Positions 50,781 through 62,080 of a DNA stretch of 64,000 nt are shown one piece after another. A model generated the notes under the pieces. It made no database searches. It saw only the letters and a list, made by a program, of their open reading frames with translations, and was not told where the DNA came from. The stretch lies in the NCBI GenBank assembly GCA_011009095.1, contig VTPC01000912.1, positions 18,375-82,374 on the forward strand, given 5' to 3'. Position 1 is the stretch's first letter. Each line of letters starts with the position of its first letter. Made by a program: the position numbers and the translations under genes. The stretch comes from Ignelater luminosus (Eukaryota; Arthropoda; Insecta; Coleoptera; Elateridae).

Positions 50781-53739
50781 TGAATGCGATTACAGTACTT
50801 CCTACCATTCATACATTTCCAGAAATTGCAAAATGGAGAACAATTCTTTAAAAAAATCTGCTTATGGCCGTCAGTGAGACAAAATATAAATCATCGCTCT
50901 AGGAAGCCTACAAGTTTGCTAAAACTGTTAATCGATCTCTTGGCTCCCTACTGAAAACCAAATATGGTTATAATTGTCTTCTAGGTATAATATAATAGAA
51001 AGGGATACCAAACAAATTAAGCCACAGCAAAAGAATTTGATTCTCTTTTATTATGAGTTCGAATCTAGAAAAAATATGAAATTGAAATTTCAAAACTTAT
51101 CTTTCCAAGATTTATTGTTGGTTTCGACCACATGCGGTAAAAAGATGATTTTTAAACAATTTGCTTTGTTGAACATTGAACAATATCCCCCAATGAGAAC
51201 TTAAGTAGTCGAGATTGCTCATGGTTGTGTGATGCAAAACAGAAACGGACATTGTATTGGGTCAGAAGTCAAAGCTTATTCTTAGACATCCAAGATACTT
51301 GAGGATGACATTACAAAACATAGAATTGTAGAAACTGAACTTTTCTAATGTGATGTTGAATCAGTAGCACCAAGAAATAAAATTTTGATGATTCTGGTTG
51401 TAAATAGTACTTACTATTGGTACAAGTTTTGGTTACTCTTTGTTTCAGCGCTGATGCTTCAAAGGTTAATTTTGGAAAACGTCTTTCTATTTACGTTTGA
51501 ATGACAATTTTCAAAGTTGTCTTGGTTTTGATTTGGATCAGTGTTTGCCCTTCAGATGAAGTTTTAAATTTAGTCGAGATACTTAGAGTTGATGTCTGTT
51601 TTCATTTACTAACAGATGTCTGTCTTGGCAAAAGCAGTTTCAAACTAGGTCTTGATTTTGGCCTTCCGATTTTTAAATTATTTCCACTGTCTAATAGTTC
51701 AAATAGAGATACGAAACATCATTACTTCCAAAAGAGTATTTAAAACAAAATTGAAACAATTGTATATTTCAGAAAACTCAACATGTTTCTCAACCAAGAA
51801 GAAATTTAAAAAAATTAGGTCAGTGAACAGATATATCCTTGTTTTGACTACTTTTTTATAAGCAAAAAACTACTAACCTTTTAATTTTTGTATTTACCTT
51901 TGAAATTAGACACCAACTGAATAACTTATCACTATCATTGAAGTGCGTTCAAAAACGCAAAATAGACACTTTTGATAGTCTTGAGTTGCTTCTGTAAATA
52001 TAAAACATGTATACTTACGATATACCCAAATACTTTGGGTAACTTTGTTTTAGATTACATTTTACTAAAATAAAAAAAATTGTAAAAGCTCTCCGCAAAA
52101 CAGATTAAAAAGAATTGTCTAATAAATGTGAATTAAATTAAACAGAAGTGAAAGTAATTGAAAACTGATTTGAAACTAAAAGGAACAAACAAACCCATTT
52201 ATGAATCTTTTTATTATTATTATCATTATTAATGTATATGTATACTGAGAGAATTCGTGATTTTGGAGAATTAAATGTTAATTCTATAACAGCTGAATGT
52301 GTTGAGAATTCAAACCAAAATTACATGGCGTGTTCCAAATTACTAATGGGAATTAGGTTTTCCTAGAATGAGCTTCTTCTGCCGCACAATATCGACATCT
52401 TTCTCCTACTGAACTGAATTAGATTATTTAAATAAAGGATGCAAAATGGAATTAGTTTTGTGGCTGTTTCAAAACAACGACCATATTCCAACTCAATAAT
52501 ACTAACACTACGAGGTGTTATTATTACAAATTGAGTTTGTTTAGGATACAATTGTGTTCTCAAAGGTTATTTCTGCTTGCAAAGTATTAAGTTATAGAGA
52601 GGTTGTTATAAATAATGAAATAAATTTAGATTGATCCTTATGTAAACAAATTTTGTAATATCATGCAGAATAAAGTAATCAACTAAAAAGATGTAATATC
52701 CAGGTAGCAATTTCTTTGTTTTAACAAAACGAAAGTGATGAAATTTCGTAAATAATCTATGAAGGAAATTTTTGGCAAAATGTAGTAAAAAAGTATAGCT
52801 GCAATAAAATAATCAGAATCACTTTTTTTTAATAAAAGAAATCAAGCTGTAATTTAAAATTTTACAAAGATGTAGATAAAATTGTATATAACTTGGCATA
52901 TAAATGAATCTAAAGTAAAACGACAGTGTAGGCAAATGGATTAATAGATAATTATAGAATAGATAGGTCACTGCATGGACTGAAGGTTGCAGGTTTTCGA
53001 TTAATAAAAGTAACTCAAATAATGATAACATGTATTGACTATTGAATTAATTAATGTATTTACTGATACTAACATCTGTAACTTGAAACGATATTTGCAA
53101 ACAGTGTATTGCGTGTAGAAATTTTTATAATTCCAATTTTATAACGTTTGGGAAATTTATTTTTATTGTGGGCATCAATTACAATGGCCCCATAGATTTG
53201 ATTTGAGGATTAGTCTGGAGCATCAAAACCCTGAGTTCCATATTTATTAGTTGAAGCCACATTATAAGTCTATTAGGTCTATTGGACAATGAACAAAGGT
53301 AAACTCTGACGTTACGATAGTAATATGTTCGTCCGATGATATCTCTTAGTACTCGTTACAAACTCTTTCTAGTTCTCATAGTTGACATCTACAGTAGGTT
53401 CCCACGCTACTTTTGTACTAAAGAACTACTTTGGACTTGACTTTGACGCTGAATTAAGCTTTTTCTCGAGTGTACACTTTGTATCTAAAAATCAAATTTG
53501 TATGCTGTCTGAAAAGTTGATCTAGATGCCTAACACTATGATCGTTTTTGTAACCAATTTCATAGATTGTATTCTAAAACATCTGGGTCAAAAGACATTT
53601 TCGATTAGAACCAGATAAGTTGCAGTGAGAAGTTTCAAGAGCAGGTATAAAATTTAACTGTGAACAATTACTGCGATCTCATGTTCAATTTAATCAGGAA
53701 TAAATAACATAAAATAAGACAGAAGGGGAAATCGATTTC
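50781..53739. other. Non-coding stretch
   Basis: No supported gene. A TTATTA simple-sequence run lies at 52207-52232. Short frames (51501-51861 plus, 52363-52563 minus, 52819-53031 minus) have no recognisable domains. Confidence 0.35.
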
Positions 53740-56690
53740 GTAAGCGTGCATCTGGAACAGATTTTAATTTCCAAGTCTTCTATGTGCAACCACCACCTAC
53801 TTGGTAGTGGCGGTGCTAGAAGAATTTCATTTCTGAACAAAGAAGAAACATAACGGAAGAATCAGAAGTATTAAGAGGATGCAATTTGGCTTTAACATTC
53901 TCTGTAGATGATTACCATTCCAAAACAAGAGATAGTCGTTCCTGTTTTCTTCTTTCTAAAAGTAGAATTTCATGTAGGGTTACCGGAGCTTTCATCGGGC
54001 GAATAAAAGAATGCCTCTTAGATAAGGATGGTACCGAAGAAACAAAATACCCGGAGCGGACCAAAACCAGCACATAACAATGGGAAGCAGCATTGTTATT
54101 ATCATGTTAAGGAGGGGAAGATGACTTCAGAACGCCTTAGATATGGACACTTTTAGGTGACAGTCAATTTATTGAACTGTATCGGTTAAAACACTGTGAT
54201 AAGGAAGGCAGCGAGAAACCATCTCATTAACAAATACTTTAGTAAAAGTTACTCATCATGGGCAACGCCAAGCAACATCCGGCAGGAGTGAAAACTCAAT
54301 AGACTTCTAGGCTTCTCCGGTTGTTTATTTGAAGCTGGAAAATTGCACAATACTGGTCAGGAGATGCGTCAAATAAAAATAAATATTTTGGAACTCAGCG
54401 AAATCAGATGGCTAAGCTTAGGAGAATGCCCTACTCTAAACAGTACAATATGCCGTGAGAGCAATAAAAAACCAAGTCAAAGATATCCTTGGAATTTTAA
54501 ACGATTGCCTTAGAGTGATCCTTTTACTGCTGAAAGTAGCGAGGAAGAACTAAAAGAGTTTTATAAGGAGATTGAGCAAATTTTGAAAATTATTAAATCT
54601 AGGGATATCACTATTATTATGAGTGATTGGAATGCTAATATTGGGAAAGAAAAATCCGGTAAATGGGTTGGAGAACACGGACTTGGATAGAGAAATGAAA
54701 GAAGCGACCGTCTACTACAATTCTGTCAAAAAAATGATTTCATAATTAAGAAAACATTTTGTAAACTACCAACAAGACGATTGTACAATTGGAAAGCACC
54801 TGGGGACATAGAACACAACATCATACAAAATCAAATAGATAATATAACGATAAATAAGACATATAAAAACACAATTGAATCAGCTGAAACATACCCAGGA
54901 GAGGTTGTTGGGTCCGATCACAACCCAGTAGCTGCCCAGTTCCGATTAAAATTCAAAAAAATTCAAAATCAACGCAGAAACAGTTATTAGATGTCAAGAT
55001 CAAAATATTAAACAGCAAACAGAAAGAGACATCCAGTCCAACCTAAGACAAATCGAGAAAATCGAAAATAAACCAAAAATCGACATCGATAAACATTGGA
55101 CTATGATTAGAAAAGCTCAAAATAGCTAAAAAGGTTTTAAAGAAATAAAAACCAAAGAAGCAAAAAGAATGGATGACCGACAAAATTTTAACAGTTATGG
55201 ACTCTCGAAGAACATTAAAAGGCAAAAACGAAGAACAGTACAAATAAGTTAACGCCAAGATCAAAAGCAAAATCCGCGAAGCTAAAAAGCAATGACCCGA
55301 ACACAAATGTAAACAGATGGAAAATCTAGATAGCAAGCATTATGGACTAACGAGAAAACATTGTCACAGAAAAAAAAACTAAAAAACTAAAAACATGGAA
55401 AAGACACATAGAAGAATTCTTCGAAGACGAAAAACAGGTCCAGAAATAACACCAGAAGAAGTGGTACAAGTTATTAGATCATTAAAAAATAAAAATCGGC
55501 AGGACCAGATGAATTGCCATACGAGATATATGAAGAACAAATTTATTTATTGGTGGGATTATTTAATAAAATCTATAAACACGGCATTATTCCACAAGAA
55601 TGGTTACTATCAACGTTTGTCACTATTCTGAAGAAGGGATATGCAAGATAGCACGGCGACTACCGCACGATCAGTCTCATGAGTCACACGTTGAAGATGT
55701 TTTCCAAGATAATTCATAATAGAATCTACAGAAAATTGGAAGCAGACATCGAGGAATCACAATTTGGATTTCGAAAAGGTTTGGAACTCGCAAAGCACCT
55801 TTTGCCTTTAACATTTTGGCTCAGTGGTGTTTGGATGTAAACCAAGACGTATTTGTTTGCTTTATTGATTACAATAAGGCTTTTGACAAAGTCAAACACG
55901 ACCAACTTGCAGAGATATTAAAAACAAAACAATTAGATACTCGTGATATAATATCGAATTTCTATTGCAATCGAAGAGCAATAACACGAATCAAAAATAA
56001 AATCCAAATTAAAAGAGGAGTTATATAAGGTTGTGTGTTGTCACAGATGCTATTTAATCCTTATTCAGAGGAAATTGTGAAGAAAGCGTTGGAAGAAGAA
56101 GACAGTGGGATAGAAATTACGGAAAACCTATCAACACTATTAGACATGCCGACGATGCCGCCTTAATAGCAAAAAATCTAGAGGATTTACAGCGCATCCT
56201 GATCAAGGGAGTAGGAATTAGTGAGCAAAAAGGTCTTAATGTGAAGAAAACCAAATTCGTGATTATCTCAAAGAAACACATAAAGAATGAAAACTTTGAG
56301 CGGACACATAAATATAATTACTTGGGAACTAATCTCAATAACAACAATGACATCACAGGAGAAATTAAAACAAGAATTGCAAAAGCGCAAGCTGCCTTTT
56401 TAATATGAAGAAGATCTTTGCATGTCATGACATTAATTTAAAGCTCAAAATCCGACCGGTCAGATGCTATGGTTTGTTGTAACTACCGCCAAACGGCAAA
56501 AAATTTAATACCTGGGTCATGTAATGAGAGGGCAGACATATCAATTGCTGCAGTTAATTATGTAAGGAAAATTCAAGCAAAGAAAAGTGTTGGACGACGA
56601 CGTACATATGGCTTGGCTACGCTTAGCGTCAAAATTAAGTTAGCAGTGATAATTACCAAAAACCGTAGCAGAGAGTAAAGTAGAATGTTT
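53740..56690 (+). mobile_element. RTE-type LINE (non-LTR retrotransposon), degenerate copy
   Basis: A single plus-strand element with the expected order: 5' region (about 53740-54310), APE-type endonuclease, reverse transcriptase and a short C-terminal domain ending at TAA 56676-56678. It is inactivated by an internal deletion in the endonuclease, several frameshifts, a nonsense codon in RT motif B and an altered motif C. The 5' boundary is approximate; no target-site duplication or 3' simple repeat was identified. The pol pseudogene is described separately. Confidence 0.85.
54310..56678 (+). pseudogene. LINE endonuclease/reverse transcriptase pseudogene
   Basis: Endonuclease: EAGKLHNTGQEMRQIKINIL then ELSEIRW at 54340-54410 is the N-terminal APE block with the catalytic Glu. 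The next ~80 residues are missing, and the frame resumes at SSEEELKEFYKEIEQILKI. ITIIMSDWNANIG is the D-x-N block. RLLQFCQKNDFIIKKTF then RRLYNWKAPG follow, with QIDNI where IDYI is usual, and VVGSDHNPVAAQ (catalytic Asp-His) at about 54907. Reverse transcriptase: ITPEEVVQVIRSLK at 55449; RTISLMSHTLKMFSKIIHNR; IEESQFGFRKGLG; motif A FIDYNKAFDKVKHDQL at 55861; motif B with TAA in place of the Gln codon (GVI*GCVLS, 56019-56043); motif C RHADDAALIA at about 56147, with His for Tyr. C-terminal: LGTNLNNNN, then GHVMRGQTYQLLQL and KRSVGRRRT in a second frame. Dead copy. Confidence 0.85.
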
Positions 56691-59600
56691 TATCCTGTTT
56701 TTCGGTATACCACCTTTAAAGTTTTCTAGAGTTGCTATATGTGTGGTGATTTATACCACTGAATAACCTAAACAAGTGTCTATAAAAAATCTCTGGTGTA
56801 TCATATCCGAAAAACATCTACAAAAAAATGTCAATAAATAACTAAGCTACCGGGTATATAATTTATTTATACCGTTGATATAAGTTTTGGGTCTTACATA
56901 GGCAGTCAAGATAATCTTCGAAATTTTACAATTCTTGATCTAGACTTCTAGAGCCAAAAAAGCCACACTTTCTTAATAGTGAAGATCGGATTTATATGCA
57001 AAATGCGCCTACTTATCTTTTAATGTCTTCGAAACGTTAAAATTACTCGTTTTATTGTTTTCTAGGACTTTTTGAGACACAACAAGAAGTACAATTGGTG
57101 ATTGCAACGTTTTGAAGGAATATATCGAAAGATACAGAGGTGCACTTTTAATATAATCCGAACTTTACTTATTAGATGTTACGCCTTCTAGAGCGTTTAA
57201 GAATAATTGACAATTAATTACCAAATGATACTCGTACTATAAGACTTTTTGCATCGATTACTTACAAAACTTAAGTTTTGTTGATCTAACAGAAGTTTTT
57301 AAACTAACAAACTGAATTAAATTGTTCTGTAATAGAGTAAGAAAATAATAATTGAGTTCTGCCTCCTGAGTTTATTCAGACTTACAAAACCTTGCAAGCA
57401 GGATATTATGAGTAAGCAGAAAACTGGAACTAAACGATAAAATGCTAACTGAACCCGTTTGCATTTCTTTTTATTGAGTAAAATAGTATTTACAGGTGAT
57501 CAAAAGGCAAATAAGTAGTTAACAAAAAAAGATACCTAATCATTGATCAAGCATAAGTAGCAAGACCAGAGATAATATAAAGTTAATATTCCAAGGCGAC
57601 ATAAAACTACACACAAAGAATGAAAACAAAAAATCCAAAAAAAGTTTAATAGAGATTCTACCTTTTACGTTTTCCATCATAAAAGGCAGTTCTGAAAAAT
57701 TGCATTATTAACGGCCGTATAATAAAATAATTTATAATTCTTACACCTGCTTACTTATTCAATAACCAATAACCATGAATTAGTTCTAGAAAATTAATTT
57801 GATGAATAAGTAAAATAAAGGCGCCTTTGATACTGAACAGACGCACCGATGATTATATCAAATTTAAAAGAATTTAACCATAATATAAATGTTTTTAAGT
57901 TTCTTAATTTTAACAATCAAATTAGTGAGATTTCGTGAAGTATCGCCAAGAATTTTATTATAAAATCTTCCATAATGTATACTTTACGTAGAATTTTTGA
58001 TAAAACCAAACTTACACAACAATAATGGGGTTTTGATTATTTTTAAGGACACTAAAAGCTGCTGTATAGATATACCATAATTTATTAACGTAGATGGAAT
58101 TGTACACGTGCATCAATTTTGTGGAAAAATAGAAAAAGTATCGCAGTCAAAAATGTTGCACACGAATGCACAAAGCAATAGGTGGCCGTCTCTAAAATAA
58201 AAAATGTGTTTCAAATTCTCCAATTTGTGTCGGAATCTGTTTACGATGTGACAATTAGGCATTCTTTGGCGCTAATACCTTTTAGAGTTGCCGACAAAGA
58301 AAAATGCCGGAACCCAAATATAACAAGAATCCAGTAAAATTTCTTATAATACTTATACAGATAGTTTCTGTCAAAACATAAACATAACCAATAACCGGGA
58401 TGGTTTTTACAAGAGCTATAAATTTGGAGGTATTTTCAGTTGCCCTTCGAAAAATTTTACTAATGGACATTATTATTTAGTATGGTTGTTTCCGTTTCCT
58501 TTTATTGCAGTATTGTGCAGAAGCTGGTCAATGTTTATTTTTAGAAAGTACCTACCTAGAAATATAATAATAAAATTTTATAAATCATCCCTAACTGTGA
58601 GAAGTGGCACCAATTTTAGTGTTTTATAAAAAAGAACAAAAGAACTTGATAATAATGTTATTTTAAATATTTAACTTAGGGGTAATAGATATAGAGACCA
58701 CAAATAACTTTTTTTTGAAGGGCAGAAGGAAATTGCCCAGACGAAACAGTAGACAATATAAAATTAAATAGCGGTAACGTTCAAACACCAAATTTCATAT
58801 TTCCGTGTTGAAATTGACACTAAATGTGACATTTATATAAAATTATATGGTAATTTACCACATACTAATTTCCAGAATACAAATATAATTGAGATATTAG
58901 GACAATAAAACTGTTTGTGGGTGGTTCAAAAAAAGCTAACGCAAAAAATAGAAAATTTTTATAAAGACAAAATGTTTCCCTTCCTGTTTTAAACGCGAAC
59001 ATTAACAGGTATAGATACAGGTTTAAATGTAAACATAGGTTTGTTTCCTTTTCTAATCTTCTTTTATAAATCAAGATTATCTCTGGTATAATCAAAGATT
59101 TTGCTAATCGTAAACTAAATAGCTTACTAATACCCTTCGATAATTTCTAATTCCAGTGTTCAGTTTCCTGTTTTATTTTTGATTATAGTCGTTGTTTTTG
59201 GGGATGACAATTTTTCTTTCTCCTTTCGTTATTATTTTTTTGCCTAATGAATTCTCATCAGTTGAATTCGGTACGAAGTCAAGAATTGAATAAAACATAG
59301 ATGCATTCCAATTAATTCGCCTTCTACACTTGGCCATCAAACCATCAATTTTCAGTTAGTTAGATTGATGATTCATGCCTGATGCTTATTGGACAATTTT
59401 AAGACATCAAATCGTAAACAAGACAATGCAAATAATTAACTATAGACGCATGCTGCAGTTGATTTGCTAATTAGTTCGAATACTGAACATTTTGATTTTA
59501 TCGCATTTTGTTTTTCACTAAATCCTTGAAAAGTTTTCATACTTACACGCAAAAATACGTTATACCAATGCAAGTAAAAACGCTACTAAGGTTCAAACTC

Positions 59601-60489
59601 GTTCAGAAACTGAGAAGCTCTAAATAGAAACATACAAATTTTTCTTGTACCTCCAATATCGTTGTCTACTTGCCAGTAAAATGCAAGAAAAATTCTAATT
59701 AATGAAAATAATGGAAAGCGGCAAGCAAAAAGGTTCGAATTTAAATTCTGTATGTCAACTGGTTGTTTATAAACCTCAAATATCTAATCTCAAATTTTGT
59801 TTTATTGACCCAACTGAATAATCCTGACGCAGCTCGAGAAAGCTGTATTTTTGGAAGAACCTGAAACCCATCAGCGGTTTGACCTGAAGCCCCAATTGGT
59901 CTGAAAATTAATTGCTTATCTAGATTAGACATCTTAAATTATTTTCTTAACCGGCACAATTGGGCCAGAGCCAAAACAAACATTTTCTGCATCTCATTTT
60001 TGCTGTTGCCTTAGGACCTTAAAATTATTTTTAATGCTACTCAAGGGTGGTGTGTCAAAATAATGTTAAATTTAGAAAAACAATTAACTGAGATAACTGT
60101 AAAGTTTGAATTATCAATACACATCAGATAAATTTTTTTAGGTCATCTTCAGAAGCTAAAATCAACTTTAGATCAGGCAGGTGGTTTTCTGGGTTTTAGT
60201 ATTTTTTAGTCAGTGCGTATCATTTATCGTAATTTAGCTGTATCAGAATATCTCAAACTCTAGTGAGACTTAGCTAGACATCACTTTGAATATAGTAATA
60301 ATTAAATTTGATAGCTAGTACAAGAAGAAGAGGTGTATGTTATGATATTTTAAAAAAACAGTTTTTATAGGTTTTGGCCCTTGGTGAAATTTACTACAAT
60401 TGTGTTCGGTTATACTAGTTTTCGACTCAGCGACCAAGCTTTCCATAGACACGAAGCTGGAGAATGGCTAGTGTTTTTGCTAAGGAGGA
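56691..60489. other. Non-coding stretch
   Basis: No supported gene. A minus-strand 62-codon frame at 58282-58470 looks protein-like (FIALVKTIPVIGYVYVLTET) but has no recognised domain or splice signals. The remainder is AT-rich. Confidence 0.35.
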
Positions 60490-60890
60490 AGTGAATATAT
60501 TCCGTAGCTTCTAAAGTATCTTGGAGCAACAACAAGGAATACATACTCCGTCGTTTTGCGGCTTCGCTCTGTTAAAGAAGTACTTTACTTTAATCTTTTT
60601 GGCGGCCACCGATCAACTATTCCGTAGTTTTAGAGGTGGTCAAGCTTTGCCCTCTATTAACCTTTTAATGTCAGTTATACTTTAACACGGATTGGACTTC
60701 GCTGTCTAACAGGTGTTCATCGGCGCCCCACAGTGAAGATTTATCCTTCACGAAAACAACCACGGTGGCACTCATTCAGGCTTTGCCCTCCTTTAATCTC
60801 CTTAAGTCAGCTAGCGATATTATAACATTCATAGGGCTTCACTTTCTAACCAGTTATGCTTGAACATGGGTCAGGCTTTTTTTGCTTCTG
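60490..60890. repeat. Degenerate tandem repeat, about 135-bp unit, three copies
   Basis: Landmarks recur at a near-constant step: GGCTTCGCTCTGTTAA (about 60560), GGACTTCGCTGTCTAACAGG (about 60695) and GGGCTTCACTTTCTAACC (about 60833), and GCTTTGCCCTCTATTAACC (60644) with GCTTTGCCCTCCTTTAATC (60780). TATTCCGTAGYTT occurs in the first two copies (60499 and 60619). The GC content exceeds the surroundings. It could be a satellite remnant or the tail of an unidentified element. Confidence 0.7.
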
Positions 60891-61915
60891 TCAAAAACAC
60901 AGTTTGTCAATCGTTTGTTTTCGTTTTTACATTTTAAGACTTAGAAGCAAATGTTCGGACTTGAAGGTTTTGCCTGTGTTCTACCTGTTTTGTAAAATAA
61001 AAATTTCAAAGCATCATCAAGCCAAATAGTAGGCAAGAGATATTTTGTTAGCAGTAACCCCGCTGCCCTTGCAACCTCTGTAATAGGAGAGGCACAAGGA
61101 TAATAGAAAAGGAAATGACAGAGTCCGAGAAGGGCTGAATTGGGAGTTTTTATTTAGATCTCTTTCTTCACTTTATTTTTAATTAATTGGGGACTTCTTG
61201 ATTAAAATAAATCTGGTCATCCTATACTGGAATCGCTTGAACGTTACTCTCCTATCACTACCTTACTAGAACCAAACGACAAACGGCGGTGTCCTAATCC
61301 CTTGAGTCTCGAAAGTTCTTTTCCTACCACTACCAACAAGACAAATTCCATATCTGTACCACTATCCGTTTCTGAAAACGAAAAATAAAACAATTGCTGG
61401 TAAACAAATGACCAAAGTCGCATCTCCATACGACATTTCATTCTGGAAATATAGGATATGGTAAAAAAACAAGAGATACATTTCAAGCTGCTGTAGCAAG
61501 AAAAACCATTTTGAAACTTCGTGTCTAGGAGACTTTTGATCAGTGGGTCAAAAACTATAACTTCATACTATGCAATTTTAGCGATTTCATCGTTTGTCAA
61601 ACTCTGTAATGATCCTTTGTAAACCTTTTTAGCTGTGCTTCTGTAATATTAAGCAGTGAATGATTGCTTCTTGTTGAAATTTTTAGATTATTTCTAAATT
61701 CAGCTTTGATTCAGCATTGTTTCAAAATTATTTTGTTGGAAAAATCGAGTGTTGCAGCTTTCGTGAAATTTATTTCATCATTTAACTATAATAAACTTTT
61801 AATTTCAGTAAATCATACTTTTTCTTATTCCGTTGGTTACTTTTAAATTATATACACATTCAGTACACAGAGAAGGAAGCCCAGTGAACGTTCAATTACT
61901 AGACATAATTTGGAT
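60891..61915. other. Non-coding stretch
   Basis: No gene recognised. An 80-codon minus frame at 61244-61486 lacks a recognisable domain. Confidence 0.35.
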
Positions 61916-62080
61916 GTAATTTGTACAGGATCATCCAATGGACGTTCAAAAACATCCAATGGAGGTACAAATTATGTACAAAGATATTCAATTGGACGTC
62001 TGAGAACATTCAATATGGATTGTCAATTTACTTCTGTCGACATCAGGAGTAATCTTGGACAACAAATATACGTCCATTTT
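61916..62080. repeat. GGACGTCC-type short interspersed motifs, cluster B
   Basis: Tandem-like variants CATCCAATGGACGTTC (61933), CATCCAATGGAGGTAC (61953), ATTCAATTGGACGTCTG (61986) and TACGTCCATTTT (62069) recur every 20-35 bp. They relate to cluster A at 49.3-49.5 kb. Confidence 0.55.

Noticed and set aside
55043..55336. 97-codon minus frame
   Set aside because: Antisense to the LINE endonuclease/reverse transcriptase pseudogene; its Leu/Phe-rich product reflects the Lys/Glu-rich sense strand.
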